Below are positions 18,973 to 28,493 of a stretch of 64,000 nucleotides of DNA, piece by piece. Where the stretch lies: assembly GCA_963770245.1 (NCBI GenBank), contig CAVYOX010000013.1:1-64000 (forward strand), written 5' to 3'. The notes under the pieces were generated by a model that worked only from the letters and a program-made list of their open reading frames with translations, had not been told where the DNA came from and made no database searches. The first letter of the stretch is position 1; every line of letters begins with the position of its first letter. A program made the position numbers and the translations under genes. The DNA is from PALSA-270 sp963770245. Lineage in GTDB: Bacteria > Acidobacteriota > Terriglobia > Terriglobales > Acidobacteriaceae.

Positions 18973-19744
18973 ATGGCTCGTGTATTCATCACCGGTTCTG
19001 CAGACGGCCTCGGCCGCATGGCCGCACAACTCCTGATCGAGCAAGGACACAATGTGGTTCTCCACGCTCGTAGCGAGATGCGAGGGCAGGAAGCGTTGGC
19101 TGCCGTTCCCGGGGCGGAGACCGTCGTCATTGGGGATCTGACGAGCATCGCCCAAACCCGCAAGCTGGCTGACGAGGTCAATGCCCTCGACTCCCTCGAT
19201 TCGGTGATTCACAATGCCGGTATCGGCTACCGGGAACCCCGGCGCATCGCGACCGAAGACGGACTGCCGCAGGTATTTGCCGTCAACACACTCGCGCCGT
19301 ATATCTTGACCGCTCTGATTCGGCGGCCGAAGCGCCTCGTCTACCTGAGTTCCGGCCTACACCAGTCGGGCGACGCCAGTTTGAAGGACCTCGCGCTGGG
19401 AGCACCGCCCCTGGCGGGGACAGCAGGCTTACTCCGATACCAAACTGCACGATGTGCTTCTGGCTTTCGCCATCGCACGCCGCTGGCCAGATGTTCTCTC
19501 GAACGCTCTTGAGCCCGGCTGGGTGGCAACCAAAATGGGAGGTGCGGGAGCGACAGACGATCTCGACGAAGGCCATCGCACGCAAGTGTGGCTCGCGGCG
19601 AGCGACGACCCGGATGCGATGGTGACGGGAGAGTACTTCTACCATAGGAAGCTACGTACGCCGAATCCATCTGCCCGCGACATGGACCGGCAGGAGGAAC
19701 TGCTCGCTGCCTGCAAATGCTTCTCGGGGGTAGAGCTGCCTTGA
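18973..19744 (+). CDS. Short-chain dehydrogenase/reductase (frameshifted)
   Basis: An SDR of about 255 residues in two frames. The first (18973 to about 19399) has the nucleotide-binding motif ITGSADGLGR and NAG in VIHNAGIGY. The second has the catalytic YxxxK (YSDTK), then LSNALEPGWVATKMGG. One extra C near 19399 (GCG C TGG) splits them; reading through it joins DLA with WEHRPWRGQQAYSDTK. The family oxidises or reduces alcohols, carbonyls or sugars using NAD(P)H. Substrate unknown. The catalytic Tyr lies in the second frame, so an uncorrected annotation would miss it. Confidence 0.85.
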
Positions 19745-19911
19745 CTATACGAGCATTACATTAAGGATAGCCTCGAAGATGCTCATTTGGTTCGGCCAGT
19801 ACGCTGCGTGCGATGCAAGGTCGATGATTGCATGCCAACCAGGTTGCGGATTTGTGATCGGAGGATCAGAGTGGAGCCAGGCCGGAAGTGGTGTTTTTCA
19901 AGGAGGATGGA

Positions 19912-20527
19912 ATGAACATTCTGCGCATTACCGCCCTATGCGCTGTCTGCGGCGCGGCGCTCGCTGCTGCCGGACAATCAAAGACGCCCGAGCCATCTGC
20001 TGCCAAACCCGCCACCCAGCAGGAGGACATTCCCAGCTCGATCGCCGAAAGCGTCAGCGGCACGCTGCAGTTCGTCGAGGGGAATTTTCTTGGGATTGCG
20101 GAAGCCATGCCTGAGAGCCAGTACACCTTTGTCCCCACAACCGGAAAGTTCGATGACGTCCGCAGCTTTGGCGAGCAAGTAAAGCACGTCGCGTGCGCCC
20201 AGTTCGCCTTCTTCAAAGAATTCGAAGGCAAGAAGCCACCCGAAGACTGCGAGAAGGGTGGCCACGAACCGGCGCGCACGAAACCCGAATTGATCAAATA
20301 CCTCAAGGATTCGTTCGATTACTCGAACCGGGTCCTGGCTACGCTTACCCCGAAAAACGCGCTCGAGCGCGTCGAAGGCCGCTACGCTGGACCGAACACG
20401 AAGCTGGGGATTTCCGTGGTCGCCGTTTGGCACATCACGGACCACTACGGGCAGCTGGTGCGAGTACCTGCGGATGAACGGTATCGTCCCCCCGATGACC
20501 CAGCAGTATGGAGTGAAAGTCCGGTGA
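19912..20527 (+). CDS. Secreted DinB-family protein (frameshifted near its end)
   Basis: About 204 residues starting at MNILRITALCAVCGAALAAAG, a signal peptide, with an excellent AAGGAGG box. The DinB four-helix fold shows in FGEQVKHVACAQFAFF and VWHITDHYGQLV, whose histidines normally bind a metal. One extra C at about 20461 diverts the frame; corrected, it ends EYLRMNGIVPPMTQQYGVK with a stop at 20527, a standard DinB C-terminus. The uncorrected frame runs on to 20610 and overlaps the next gene. DinB-like proteins include metal-dependent thiol transferases and unknowns; a periplasmic role is inferred. Confidence 0.85.
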
Positions 20528-20597
20528 AACGGTCGGATGATGATCATAGACCGGAGCGATCTCTCGGAAGAAATGGCGGAGTGCTCCTAGCACAGCG

Positions 20598-21539
20598 ATG
20601 GAAGCCCTGAACCAGCCCCCGAAGTGGAAGACTCTGTTGGCTTTCGCCATTATCTATCTGGTCTGGGGATCCACGTTCTTCGCCATTCGCCTGGGCGTTC
20701 GCGAAGTTCCGCCGTTTCTTCTCGCGGCGCTGCGCTTTTTGGCTGCGGGACTTGTTCTTTATGGCTGGACGATCGCTCGGGGCGAGCGCTCACCTTCCGG
20801 GCGCCAATGGGCATCAGCATTCCTACTCGCTGTGCTGATCTTCGTTCTCGACTACGGCCTTTTGTTCTGGGCCGAGCAGCGTGTGCCCTCGGGGATCGCC
20901 GCGGTCATGATGGCCACGATCCCGGTGTTCATGGCTCTGGCGGAGATCATTTTCCTGCGGACCCAGAGGCTCACCCTTCGCTTGTCCGCGGCACTGGTGA
21001 TCGGGATCGCGGGAGTGGCAGTGCTAGTGAGCGGCTCGCTCGGCTTGGGCGGCGCGGCGATCGACAGGAAGGGTACGGTAGCGCTCCTCATTGCGGCGAT
21101 GAGTTGGGCGCTCGCGGCTGCGCTGATGCACAAGCTGCCGCTGCCGCAGTCCAAGGTCATGAGTTCCGGGGCCCAGATGCTCGCCGGAGGGGTTTTGCTG
21201 GGGGTCACGGCGGCGGCGCTTGGAGAACTGCATGATTTTCGTCCGTGGGCTGTTTCCCGCGAAGCGTGGCTCTCGTTGCTCTACCTGATTGTGGCCGGCT
21301 CGATTGTTGCCTTCACCGCCTACGTGTGGCTGATTCATCATGCATCGCCCACCAAGGTAGGGACCTATGCGTACGTGAATCCGGTTGTGGCCGTGCTGGT
21401 CGGATATTTCCTGGGCGGTGAAACCCTTGGCCTACGAACGATTCTGGGAACTCTGTGCGTTCTGATGAGCGTGGTGGTGATCACGACCAGCCGAGCCAAG
21501 GAACAGTTGGCGACAGTCCGGGTGGGCGATACCGAGTAA
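20598..21539 (+). CDS. EamA/DMT-family inner-membrane transporter
   Basis: A 313-residue protein with ten predicted TM segments in two EamA repeats. The start IIYLVWGSTFFAIRLGV and the second-half AYVWLIHHASPTKVGTYAYV are characteristic of the drug/metabolite exporter superfamily (YedA/RhaT-like). It probably exports small metabolites or amino acids; the substrate cannot be read from sequence. It follows the DinB gene on the same strand after 70 nt. Confidence 0.92.
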   Translation: MEALNQPPKWKTLLAFAIIYLVWGSTFFAIRLGVREVPPFLLAALRFLAAGLVLYGWTIARGERSPSGRQWASAFLLAVLIFVLDYGLLFWAEQRVPSGIAAVMMATIPVFMALAEIIFLRTQRLTLRLSAALVIGIAGVAVLVSGSLGLGGAAIDRKGTVALLIAAMSWALAAALMHKLPLPQSKVMSSGAQMLAGGVLLGVTAAALGELHDFRPWAVSREAWLSLLYLIVAGSIVAFTAYVWLIHHASPTKVGTYAYVNPVVAVLVGYFLGGETLGLRTILGTLCVLMSVVVITTSRAKEQLATVRVGDTE

Positions 21540-21586
21540 CTGTCCGTTCTTCCGCCAAGCGGAGAGCAGGCTGGACAAAATTCGTG

Positions 21587-21955
21587 TCAGCACACGGCGG
21601 CGGCAAGTTCCGGACACGCCCGTCCAGAAAGGACCACCAACGCGTCCCGGAGTGAAGAGATCTCGAGGACCCGATCCAGCCGAAAACGCACCATCATTTC
21701 GCGAACGAACGAGGAGGGATTGACCAGTTTCACTTTCATTCCGCGGTTGACAGCCCATTGGTGCAGAGCGACCAGTGCGTTCACCCCGCCCGCATCGAGA
21801 GCCCCCACTTCCGCCAAGTCCAGCAGGAACATGCGGGCGTCCTTTCCCGACAACACGGCATTCCGAAGGCTACTGACTGCCTCGCCACCCACTAAGCGCC
21901 CGCTGCAGCGCACAATGGCTACGTCCCCGGTCTTTTCGATATCGATATTGAGCAT
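21587..21955 (-). CDS. STAS-domain protein (anti-sigma-factor antagonist type) lacking the phospho-Ser
   Basis: A 122-residue single STAS domain beginning MLNIDIEKTGDVAIVRCSGR, with AAGGAG just upstream; the frame reaches 22012 without support. The core has FLLDLAEVGALDAGGVNALV. In SpoIIAA/RsbV proteins the loop is D-S-S/T-G and its Ser is phosphorylated by the anti-sigma kinase; here it is D54-A55-G56-G57, so that switch residue is missing. It may bind its partner constitutively or work outside classic partner switching. No anti-sigma or sigma gene is adjacent. Confidence 0.82.
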   Translation of the reverse strand: MLNIDIEKTGDVAIVRCSGRLVGGEAVSSLRNAVLSGKDARMFLLDLAEVGALDAGGVNALVALHQWAVNRGMKVKLVNPSSFVREMMVRFRLDRVLEISSLRDALVVLSGRACPELAAAVC

Positions 21956-22210
21956 GACTGACTCCTTAAGTACTGCTTTAGGATATAGACGAACGAGCGG
22001 CCCAGAGGTCACCGTTTGCGTGGGAAAAATCTCCTAACCGCCCTGCCCGCAACATATCCTGCGTTGCAATCAGTTACGCAAGTCGCCCCCTTTTTGTTCC
22101 CGAGAAATCCAAAACCAGCTACTGAACCCGCCACCGAATTCCCGAACCCTGATTTGGAGGGACTGCTGTCGTGGTATTCTCCGAGGCGGTCGGGGCAAGG
22201 GGGACACCAG

Positions 22211-22631
22211 ATGATAGGTGGCGTGCATACCATTCTTTACTCTAAACAGGCGGACGCAGTGCGGGCGTTTTTCCGTGACGTGCTCGAGTTCCCGTCGGTC
22301 GATGCGGGACAAGGCTGGCTGATTTTCGCAGCGCCTCCCGGTGAACTTGCGATTCATCCCGCGGAAGAACGAGCCCGCCACGAGCTCTACCTGATGTGCG
22401 CGGACATCGAAGCCGAGGTCGCTCGGCGGCAGCCAAGGGGTCGAGTTCACGATGCCGATCCGCGACCAAGGTTGGGGTCTGCTCACGCAAGTCAAGTTGC
22501 CCGACGGCGAGGCACTCGGCCTTTACGAGCCTAGGCACCCGATGGCAGTACGGATGAAGTCCCCGCGTCGAAGCCTGGACAAAAAGGCGTCCGCAAAGAA
22601 GAAGCGAGCCCGGACTAGTCCTCGCAGATGA
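22211..22631 (+). CDS. VOC-family protein (frameshifted)
   Basis: A protein of about 140 residues from MIGGVHTILYSKQADAVRAF. The first frame covers the N-terminal VOC half (FFRDVLEFPSVDAGQGWLIF, CADIEAEVARR). One extra base near 22434 shifts it; the second frame continues GVEFTMPIRDQGWGLLTQVK and LPDGEALGLYEPRHP, the usual VOC ending, plus a lysine-rich tail (KKASAKKKRAR). Substrate unknown. It stands alone between a divergent STAS gene and a propeller remnant. Confidence 0.75.
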
Positions 22632-22677
22632 TGGCAAAATCTTCCGCCGCATCGCTTGTCCGGCTGCTATTTTCCGC

Positions 22678-23000
22678 TCAAGACGGCTTGGGTCGCAGAG
22701 TCTCGAGCAGCCGGTCAAAACGGACCCAGTAGATGGCGCAATCCTTCTCGCTTGTACCCCGGGAATAGAACAGATATGTTTTGTCCGGTGTGACGTATTC
22801 GCCCCAGCGATGGGCGACCCCGTCGTTGATCAGGGGCCCGAGGCTCACCGGTATGGTCCATGTCTTATCGGCCTTGCGAAAGGAAATGTACAGTTCACAT
22901 TCGAAATCCTTGGTCTCATTGGCGCTGACAATGATGTACGATTCGGCGCGCGCGATGAAGAAGTCTCGGGCATTACGGCAAGAACGTGGCAGCGCTTCTC
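22678..23000 (-). pseudogene. 3' remnant of a TolB/PD40 beta-propeller protein
   Basis: On the minus strand a frame ending at 22678 reads FFIARAESYIIVSANE, CELYISFRKADKTWTIPVS, LGPLINDGVAHRWGEYV, TPDKTYLFYSRG and CAIYWVRFDRLLETLRPKP before the stop. This matches the last blades of WD40-like PD40 (TolB-type) proteins, where ESYIIFSS, LYVSFRK and YVSPDGKYLFF recur. No start or upstream blades exist, so this is a truncated gene. Confidence 0.6.
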
Positions 23001-23350
23001 GGGACTATGGTGTTTTCACGGGGCTGGCGCTCACCGTCATTCGCCTATCTTATTTCAAAGCGCTTGGTCCTGATCCCGACCCAAACGGCGTGTATCGTCA
23101 TTGCGCGATCGACTTCACAGGGAATGGCGTTTCATGTGGCTGCAGCCGCTGCGATCGTTTGGGCTGCCGGTCGGCTGAGCCAAAACCAGCAGGCATGACC
23201 GCATCGCTCCCGCTTGGACTGGGAAGCAAGACGGCTCGCAACCTTCCGCCACCGCCATCTTCTTGACATTCTAGGGGGAGCCGCTGACTTCAGCGGTGGC
23301 CGCCAACCGCGATCGTTCGAGATAGGCGAGGACTTGTCGCGGCCGGATGT
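23001..23350. other. Gap without a recognisable gene
   Basis: Open frames exist on the plus strand (for example one ending HVAAAAAIVWAAGRLSQNQQA at 23198) but show no family resemblance and no ribosome-binding site. Nothing else is supported in this stretch. Confidence 0.3.
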
Positions 23351-23857
23351 TCAGCCCTGACCACCCCACTCGGTTTGAAGACTCGGCGGCTGCCTTAAGG
23401 TTTGCATCACCACGCAATACTGTTCTGTTTTCTCGCGCAATGCGAGCAGCTGTTCCGGGTTTGCTTTCGGCGCAGAAATATCAAAACGAAGGCGAATGCT
23501 CTCAAAACCGACGGGCACTTCTTTGGATATGCCAAGCGTGCCTCGTAGATCCAAGTCTCCCTCCACTGCGACCGCAATGCGCTCGGTGGCGATGCCCATA
23601 GCCGCAGCCACCATCTGGCAGGTGATCTGCGCACAAGCCGCCAAGGCTCCCAGCAAAAGGTCTCCGGAACAGGCGCCGGCCCCGGCCCCCCCGACGCCCT
23701 GGTGAGCTTCGGCCTGGTAGATGGCGCGGCCGATATCGACCGAGCAGGCCACCGGAACATCCGTCTGTCCACCTTTCGCCCGGATTGTGATTTGCGAGGC
23801 ACTAGGATCATTGCGGTATTGCTCTTTGAGTGGCTTTTGCAGCGATCGAATATCCAT
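23351..23857 (-). CDS. OsmC-family protein
   Basis: A 168-residue protein with the OsmC/Ohr fold. The core GACSGDLLLGALAACAQITCQMV places Cys63, Cys75 and Cys80 in the usual central-helix region, followed by IAVAVEGDLDLRGTLG and a C-terminal helix with LALREKTEQYC. Many family members reduce organic peroxides through a Cys pair, while others have unknown roles. Its layout fits the YhfA-like OsmC group better than Ohr. It stands alone, divergent from the DUF4242-like gene. Confidence 0.85.
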   Translation of the reverse strand: MDIRSLQKPLKEQYRNDPSASQITIRAKGGQTDVPVACSVDIGRAIYQAEAHQGVGGAGAGACSGDLLLGALAACAQITCQMVAAAMGIATERIAVAVEGDLDLRGTLGISKEVPVGFESIRLRFDISAPKANPEQLLALREKTEQYCVVMQTLRQPPSLQTEWGGQG

Positions 23858-23972
23858 GGCAACCTCGTTCTTTTATTCTCGGCGACAGGTTCGCGGATCG
23901 GCGCAGCTTCGGCCCAGCCGGCTTGAAACTGCGGCATCTGCAATGCTAGCATCACTCGACATTAGGGGGGCC

Positions 23973-24245
23973 GTGCCTAAGTTCGTCATCGAACGCGACG
24001 TCCCAGGATGCGGAAATCTATCCGACGCCCAACTGCGAGAGATGTCCCAAACGTCGGTCAAGGTTCTGAAGGAAATGGGGCCCCAGATCCAGTGGCTCCA
24101 TGGTTACGGAACCGGCGACAAGATGTACTGCGTCTACTTCGCCCCGTACGAGGCGACCATCCAAGAACACGCCCGGTGCGTAGGCCTTCCCGCCAATCGC
24201 GTCTCTGCCGTCCGCCGCCTTATCGATCCGGCCACCGCGGAGTAA
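23973..24245 (+). CDS. DUF4242-type small protein
   Basis: A 90-residue protein whose ATG is replaced by GTG at 23973, with AGGGGGG just upstream. It opens PKFVIERDVPGCGNLSDAQL and continues GPQIQWLHGYGTGDKMYCVY, VGLPANRVSAVRRLIDPATAE. This is the conserved pattern of the DUF4242 (nickel-binding-like) family, normally about 90 residues, so the start is well placed. An upstream extension of the frame to 23721 overlaps the osmC gene and is not credible. Function unknown. Confidence 0.8.
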   Translation: MPKFVIERDVPGCGNLSDAQLREMSQTSVKVLKEMGPQIQWLHGYGTGDKMYCVYFAPYEATIQEHARCVGLPANRVSAVRRLIDPATAE

Positions 24246-24402
24246 GCCCCGGCCGCACCTTCCCGGGTGTATTCCCAGTTCCTCGGCCATGAACATCAGC
24301 CCGTCCGGCAGTGCGCTCACCCGAGCGAGGGGGCAAAGGTGCAACGGGTCAAAAGAGCCACGGCGGCGCTGCTCGATAGAAAGCCACTCAGCACAAAGGC
24401 AA

Positions 24403-27213
24403 TCATTTTTGACGCGCGTTCAGCTGGTCGAGCTTGCCCTTTAACTGTTCAAGCTTCTGCCCAGCCTCGCCGAGTTTGCCTTCTGCGGTGAGTCGCTGGT
24501 AGTCGGCGAGGTCTTTCGCCGCTCCCGCGATGAGCGTGTTCAGATCCGCCGCAGGCTGGGCGGTGGCGGCCGATGGCGCGGTGCTTCGTCCCGGCTCCGA
24601 GGGGGCCGCGGCGGCGCTGAGCGAGGAAGTCTCACCGCCAAACAGTGCTTTCATCGCCGACTCGAAGGTCGGCCCATAGGCGAGCCGGTCCTGCAGCGCG
24701 AGCACCACCAGGCGTAACTCCGGCATCGGACTGCGCTCCGCCTGTAGGTAAATCGGCTCCGCATACAGGAGGGCGCGCCCGCACGGAATCACCAACAAAG
24801 TTCCGCGCCGTACGTGCGAGCCCTGCTGATTCCACAGCGTCAATTGTCCCGACAGCTGCGCGTTCTGGTCGATTCGCGCCTCGATCTGCAGGGGGCCGTC
24901 GACCAGCTTGGTTTTCGGGAAGTCGTAGACTACCGAGGTGCCGTATTGAGCGCCGTCGCTGCGGCCGGCAATCCAGCCAATCAGATTGTTTCGGTTGGCG
25001 GGCGTGAACGGCAGAATCTCTACGAACTCGAGGGTGCTTTCACCCGGCAGTTTCATGAGCACGAAGTTCGGCTCCATCGCCTGCGTTTTCTGCTGTCCGG
25101 ACTCGTCCATGCCGACTTCGGAAGCTACGGTCCATAGATCCTCACGGTTGTAGAACACCTCCGGATCGGTCATGTGATAGAGCCCGTATACGTCCGCCTG
25201 CAGCTTGAGCAACAACTCGGGGTAGCGTACGTGTTTGCGCAGCGCCGGCGGCATGGCGGCCGCATCCTTGAACAGAGCCGGAAAAACCTGGCGATAGGCC
25301 GCGATGATTGGGTCTGCGGAGTCGAACACGTAGAAGCTCGTGGTCCCGTCGTAGGCGTCAATGACCACCTTAACGCTGTTCCGCATGTAGTTGATGACAT
25401 CGCCGCCCAGAGGATAGTGGCTCGAGTAGGGATAGTTGTCTGAGGTAGTGAAGGCATCCATGATCCACGACAGCCGACCATCATCGCCGACCACGATGTA
25501 GGGATCGGAATCGTAGGTGAGGAATGGTGCGAGCGCCGCCACGCGATCGCGCAGGTTGCGCCGCATCAGCAGCCGGCTCCCTTCGTTGATATCGTCGCTA
25601 AAAGGCAGCTTCGCGAGGTCACCGCGGTCGAACGCGATGAGGGCGCGGCGGAGAAACCCGCCGAGGAGGATGCCACCGTTGCCCTCGTAGGAGGTCAGGT
25701 TGTTGGTCTGGCCCTGCGGATAGTTGAATTCCTGCTGCCGCGTCTTCACGTACACATCGGTGTCGGTCAGTTCGCCGAAATAGATCTCGGGGCGAGTCAC
25801 GGCAATACTTTGGACTGTACTCTGGATGGGCATGTTGCTCAGAATCAGCGTCGGCAGTCCTTCCGAGGTGAACCCATTGACAGGGTTCATGGTGATACCG
25901 TAGCCGTGGGTGTAGATGAGTTTCTCGTTGATCCAGTTGCGGCTGCTCTCTGGAAGCTTATCGACGCTCAGCTCGCGGGTGGCGAGCATCACCTGGCGCA
26001 TGGCTCCGTTGATTTCATAGCGATCGATGTCGATGTCGGGAAAGTCATAGTAGGTGCGGATTTCCTGAATCTGACGCAGCGTGTCCTGGAGTGCGCGCCA
26101 ATCCCATAGGCGAATGTTGGCGAGCGTAGCCTGATTGTTTGCCGGGTCGGCGGCCTCGACCGTCGTCTCTGCGGGAAATTCGCGCTGCGAGACCCGGTCC
26201 AGTCCATAGGCCTGTCGCGTGAAGTCGATGTTGAAGCCAATGTAGGGCCGCTCACGGACCAACTCGTTCGGCTTCACGATAAAGTTGCCCATGTACCAGC
26301 CGATGGCCTGCAGGCCGAGGTAACAAACCAGGGCCGGTGCAACCGCTCCGACCAGCCAGCGCGCCCGTGGCGCCGACACCACGTTGATGGCCGCAAGCCC
26401 GGCGCCCAGAACGAGCGCGACACAGACGACGAGCAGGCCGGTCAGCGTGAGGTGAGCATCGGTGTAGGTCACACCGCCAAAGATCGTGTGATCCTCGAAC
26501 AGGGCCTCGAACCGGCTGATATACACACGCATCGCGAGGACCAGTAGCAGAAAAGCAAACGCAACCGAAAACCCACGCCAGGGCGAGGGGATGGAGCTCG
26601 CTCGCCGGCCCGCGAACGCCCGGGTGCTGCCGGTAATGAAAATGAAGGAAACGGCGACTACACAGGCAATCACCCCGAGCGTCAGAAGCCAGCCTGTGAT
26701 CAACTGCCAGGCGGGGAGGGTGAATAGATAGAAGTGCAGTGCTTTGCCGAAGATGGGATCGACCAGACCGCCGGCGGCGCGCGGCGCATACCAATAGAGC
26801 GCGAAGGTTGGCCACTCCGCCATCATGCCGGCGCCGGTTGCCGCCGCGATCACCAGTGAGACCAGGAGCACGACCAGACGCAGGGAGCGCTCAGTCGGCA
26901 GTTTCAACGGCTGCCCGCCCACGAAGATGACGCGCCCGCCCAGCAAATCGGGCTGGTACGCCCGCCGCAGCGTGAGGAACCAGCCGTACAAAACCAGAAA
27001 TGTGGCAGCGGAAAATGCCGCAAAGAACGCCCACTCGAGGCCGAGTGTCTTGCGGAAGACCTCTCCGTAACCGAGCGACCCGAACCAAAGGGCGTCCACG
27101 TAATACGACAACGCCGTCCGGCTGCCGAAAAGGATGATGGCAATGAGGACCAGAAGAAGGAGAAACCGGCGGCGACGGGGAGACCGTTTCGGCCAGTCGA
27201 TGGATTCCGGCAT
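24403..27213 (-). CDS. UPF0182-family membrane protein
   Basis: About 936 residues starting at MPESIDWPKRSPRRRR. The frame runs up to 27375 but that part is not protein-like. Seven or so TM helices occupy the first third (LLLLVLIAIILFG, FAAFSAATFLVLYGWFL). A large soluble region with family hallmarks follows (YGITMNPVNGFTSEGLPTL, YPLGGDVINYMRNSVKVV). The C-terminus has a short Ala/Ser-rich linker and a coiled-coil-like KLEQLKGKLDQLNARQK. UPF0182 (Rv0064-like) proteins are widespread and of unknown function. Divergent from the GNAT gene. Confidence 0.92.
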   Translation of the reverse strand: MPESIDWPKRSPRRRRFLLLLVLIAIILFGSRTALSYYVDALWFGSLGYGEVFRKTLGLEWAFFAAFSAATFLVLYGWFLTLRRAYQPDLLGGRVIFVGGQPLKLPTERSLRLVVLLVSLVIAAATGAGMMAEWPTFALYWYAPRAAGGLVDPIFGKALHFYLFTLPAWQLITGWLLTLGVIACVVAVSFIFITGSTRAFAGRRASSIPSPWRGFSVAFAFLLLVLAMRVYISRFEALFEDHTIFGGVTYTDAHLTLTGLLVVCVALVLGAGLAAINVVSAPRARWLVGAVAPALVCYLGLQAIGWYMGNFIVKPNELVRERPYIGFNIDFTRQAYGLDRVSQREFPAETTVEAADPANNQATLANIRLWDWRALQDTLRQIQEIRTYYDFPDIDIDRYEINGAMRQVMLATRELSVDKLPESSRNWINEKLIYTHGYGITMNPVNGFTSEGLPTLILSNMPIQSTVQSIAVTRPEIYFGELTDTDVYVKTRQQEFNYPQGQTNNLTSYEGNGGILLGGFLRRALIAFDRGDLAKLPFSDDINEGSRLLMRRNLRDRVAALAPFLTYDSDPYIVVGDDGRLSWIMDAFTTSDNYPYSSHYPLGGDVINYMRNSVKVVIDAYDGTTSFYVFDSADPIIAAYRQVFPALFKDAAAMPPALRKHVRYPELLLKLQADVYGLYHMTDPEVFYNREDLWTVASEVGMDESGQQKTQAMEPNFVLMKLPGESTLEFVEILPFTPANRNNLIGWIAGRSDGAQYGTSVVYDFPKTKLVDGPLQIEARIDQNAQLSGQLTLWNQQGSHVRRGTLLVIPCGRALLYAEPIYLQAERSPMPELRLVVLALQDRLAYGPTFESAMKALFGGETSSLSAAAAPSEPGRSTAPSAATAQPAADLNTLIAGAAKDLADYQRLTAEGKLGEAGQKLEQLKGKLDQLNARQK

Positions 27214-27344
27214 TACTCTACCCCGCTTTTTGCCGGTGCTTCTGTGTGGAGTTCCACGGCGAAGGTATTGTACCGTGTCTCGAACGCTCGGAAGACGGCA
27301 TCCGGATCTTCTCGCGCATCCGCTGACCGAGGACTGGTCTATCC

Positions 27345-27881
27345 ATGATGATGACAAAACAACTAGAGAGGCCATCGGCCGATATCGAACTGATCCCCGC
27401 CCGAGCGGAGCAAGCGCCGATCATGGCGAATCTGCTTGAGTTGTACGGGCACGACTTTAGCGAGTTCCGCGATTTGGATCTCGGGTCCGATGGCCGATTC
27501 GGCTACCGAGATCTTCCGCTCTATTGGCAGGAGCCAAACCGACATCCGTTTCTTATCCGAGTTGCTGGCAAATGGGCGGGTCTGGTGATGGTGAACAGAG
27601 GGTCGGAAATATCGGGCGATGCGACGGTCTGGGATATGGCTGAGTTCTTTGTGGTTCGTCGGCACCGCAGACGCGGCATTGGAACTGCAATCGCACATCA
27701 AGTATGGAAGCAGTTCCCGGGGCGGTGGGAGGTTCGGGCCATGCAGTCCAATCCTGCGGCTTACTTTTTTTGGGAGCGCGCCATCACCCTGTTTTTGGGA
27801 GCGGCCGTCTCGTCAGTTCTCTGCGAAGCGAGCGGTAGGTCTTGGCACCTGTTCTCATTTGAATCCAAGCGTGTCGCGTAA
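27345..27881 (+). CDS. GNAT-family N-acetyltransferase
   Basis: A 178-residue protein with the GNAT acetyl-CoA loop RRRGIGTA at 108-115 after the WDMAEFFVVRRH strand, and the terminal AMQSNPAAYFFWERAIT motif. The three initial Met codons make the exact start uncertain (27345, 27348 or 27351). It would transfer acetyl groups from acetyl-CoA to an amine; the substrate is unknown. It overlaps only non-coding sequence upstream of the divergent UPF0182 gene. Confidence 0.88.
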   Translation: MMMTKQLERPSADIELIPARAEQAPIMANLLELYGHDFSEFRDLDLGSDGRFGYRDLPLYWQEPNRHPFLIRVAGKWAGLVMVNRGSEISGDATVWDMAEFFVVRRHRRRGIGTAIAHQVWKQFPGRWEVRAMQSNPAAYFFWERAITLFLGAAVSSVLCEASGRSWHLFSFESKRVA

Positions 27882-28493
27882 CAACTTAAAGATAAGCTTG
27901 AAAGATGCTTGGTTATTTCCCGGGGCAGGGGCGGGCGGCTGAATCGAATCTGCGGCGCGCGGGGGTCGGCTCTCGGGAGCCGGCCGGACGCCGGCCAGTC
28001 TTGTTGCCGAACAGTTTCATTTTTCTCTCGATGGAAGGACTCAAAACAACGTCAGACGATCTGAATCTCTATGCCTAGTTGCTTTGGAGAATTGAGTGAA
28101 ATCAGCGTTCACTCCCAAAGCCCGTGTCACTAATAGTAGTTCAGACTTGCACGATTGCTTCGCGGTCGAGCCTGATACAAACCGGAGCTGGCGAGAGACT
28201 TTGGCGTGGACGTTCTCACCGCTGTCGAAATTCGTGCAGGACGAGCGCCCGCAGCCAGCCCCGCAGAATCTCAGTTGGTCTAAGCGGTTCTGCTCGAGCG
28301 CGCGGATGTATTCAATGACTGCCTCGCTCCAACCATCGATGTGCAGCCACTTGCCGTAGCCGACGCCGTTCTATGGCGCGAGTGCCAATCTTCGACATGA
28401 TCTGCCCGGCCGACCGCGACAGTGGCGTAGGCGGCGAAATCAGGGAATTTTGTGGTCCCGGAGGCCTTCTTCTTGCGATTATGTAAGTGTCCT
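27882..28493. other. Intergenic stretch of about 610 nt
   Basis: No supported gene. A GC-rich hairpin with a 6-bp stem (CGGCTC, loop TCGG, GAGCCG) lies at 27967-27982, shortly after the GNAT gene; it has no T-run, so it is at best an atypical terminator. A minus-strand frame near 28130-28380 contains helical-looking sequence (DGWSEAVIEYIRALEQNRL) but no start, signal or known family. Confidence 0.35.

Noticed and set aside
27967..27982. Rho-independent terminator after the GNAT gene
   Set aside because: A good hairpin, but no T-run follows.
28130..28450. Possible minus-strand gene upstream of the epimerase
   Set aside because: Some helical-looking sequence, but no start, ribosome-binding site or family; not enough support.
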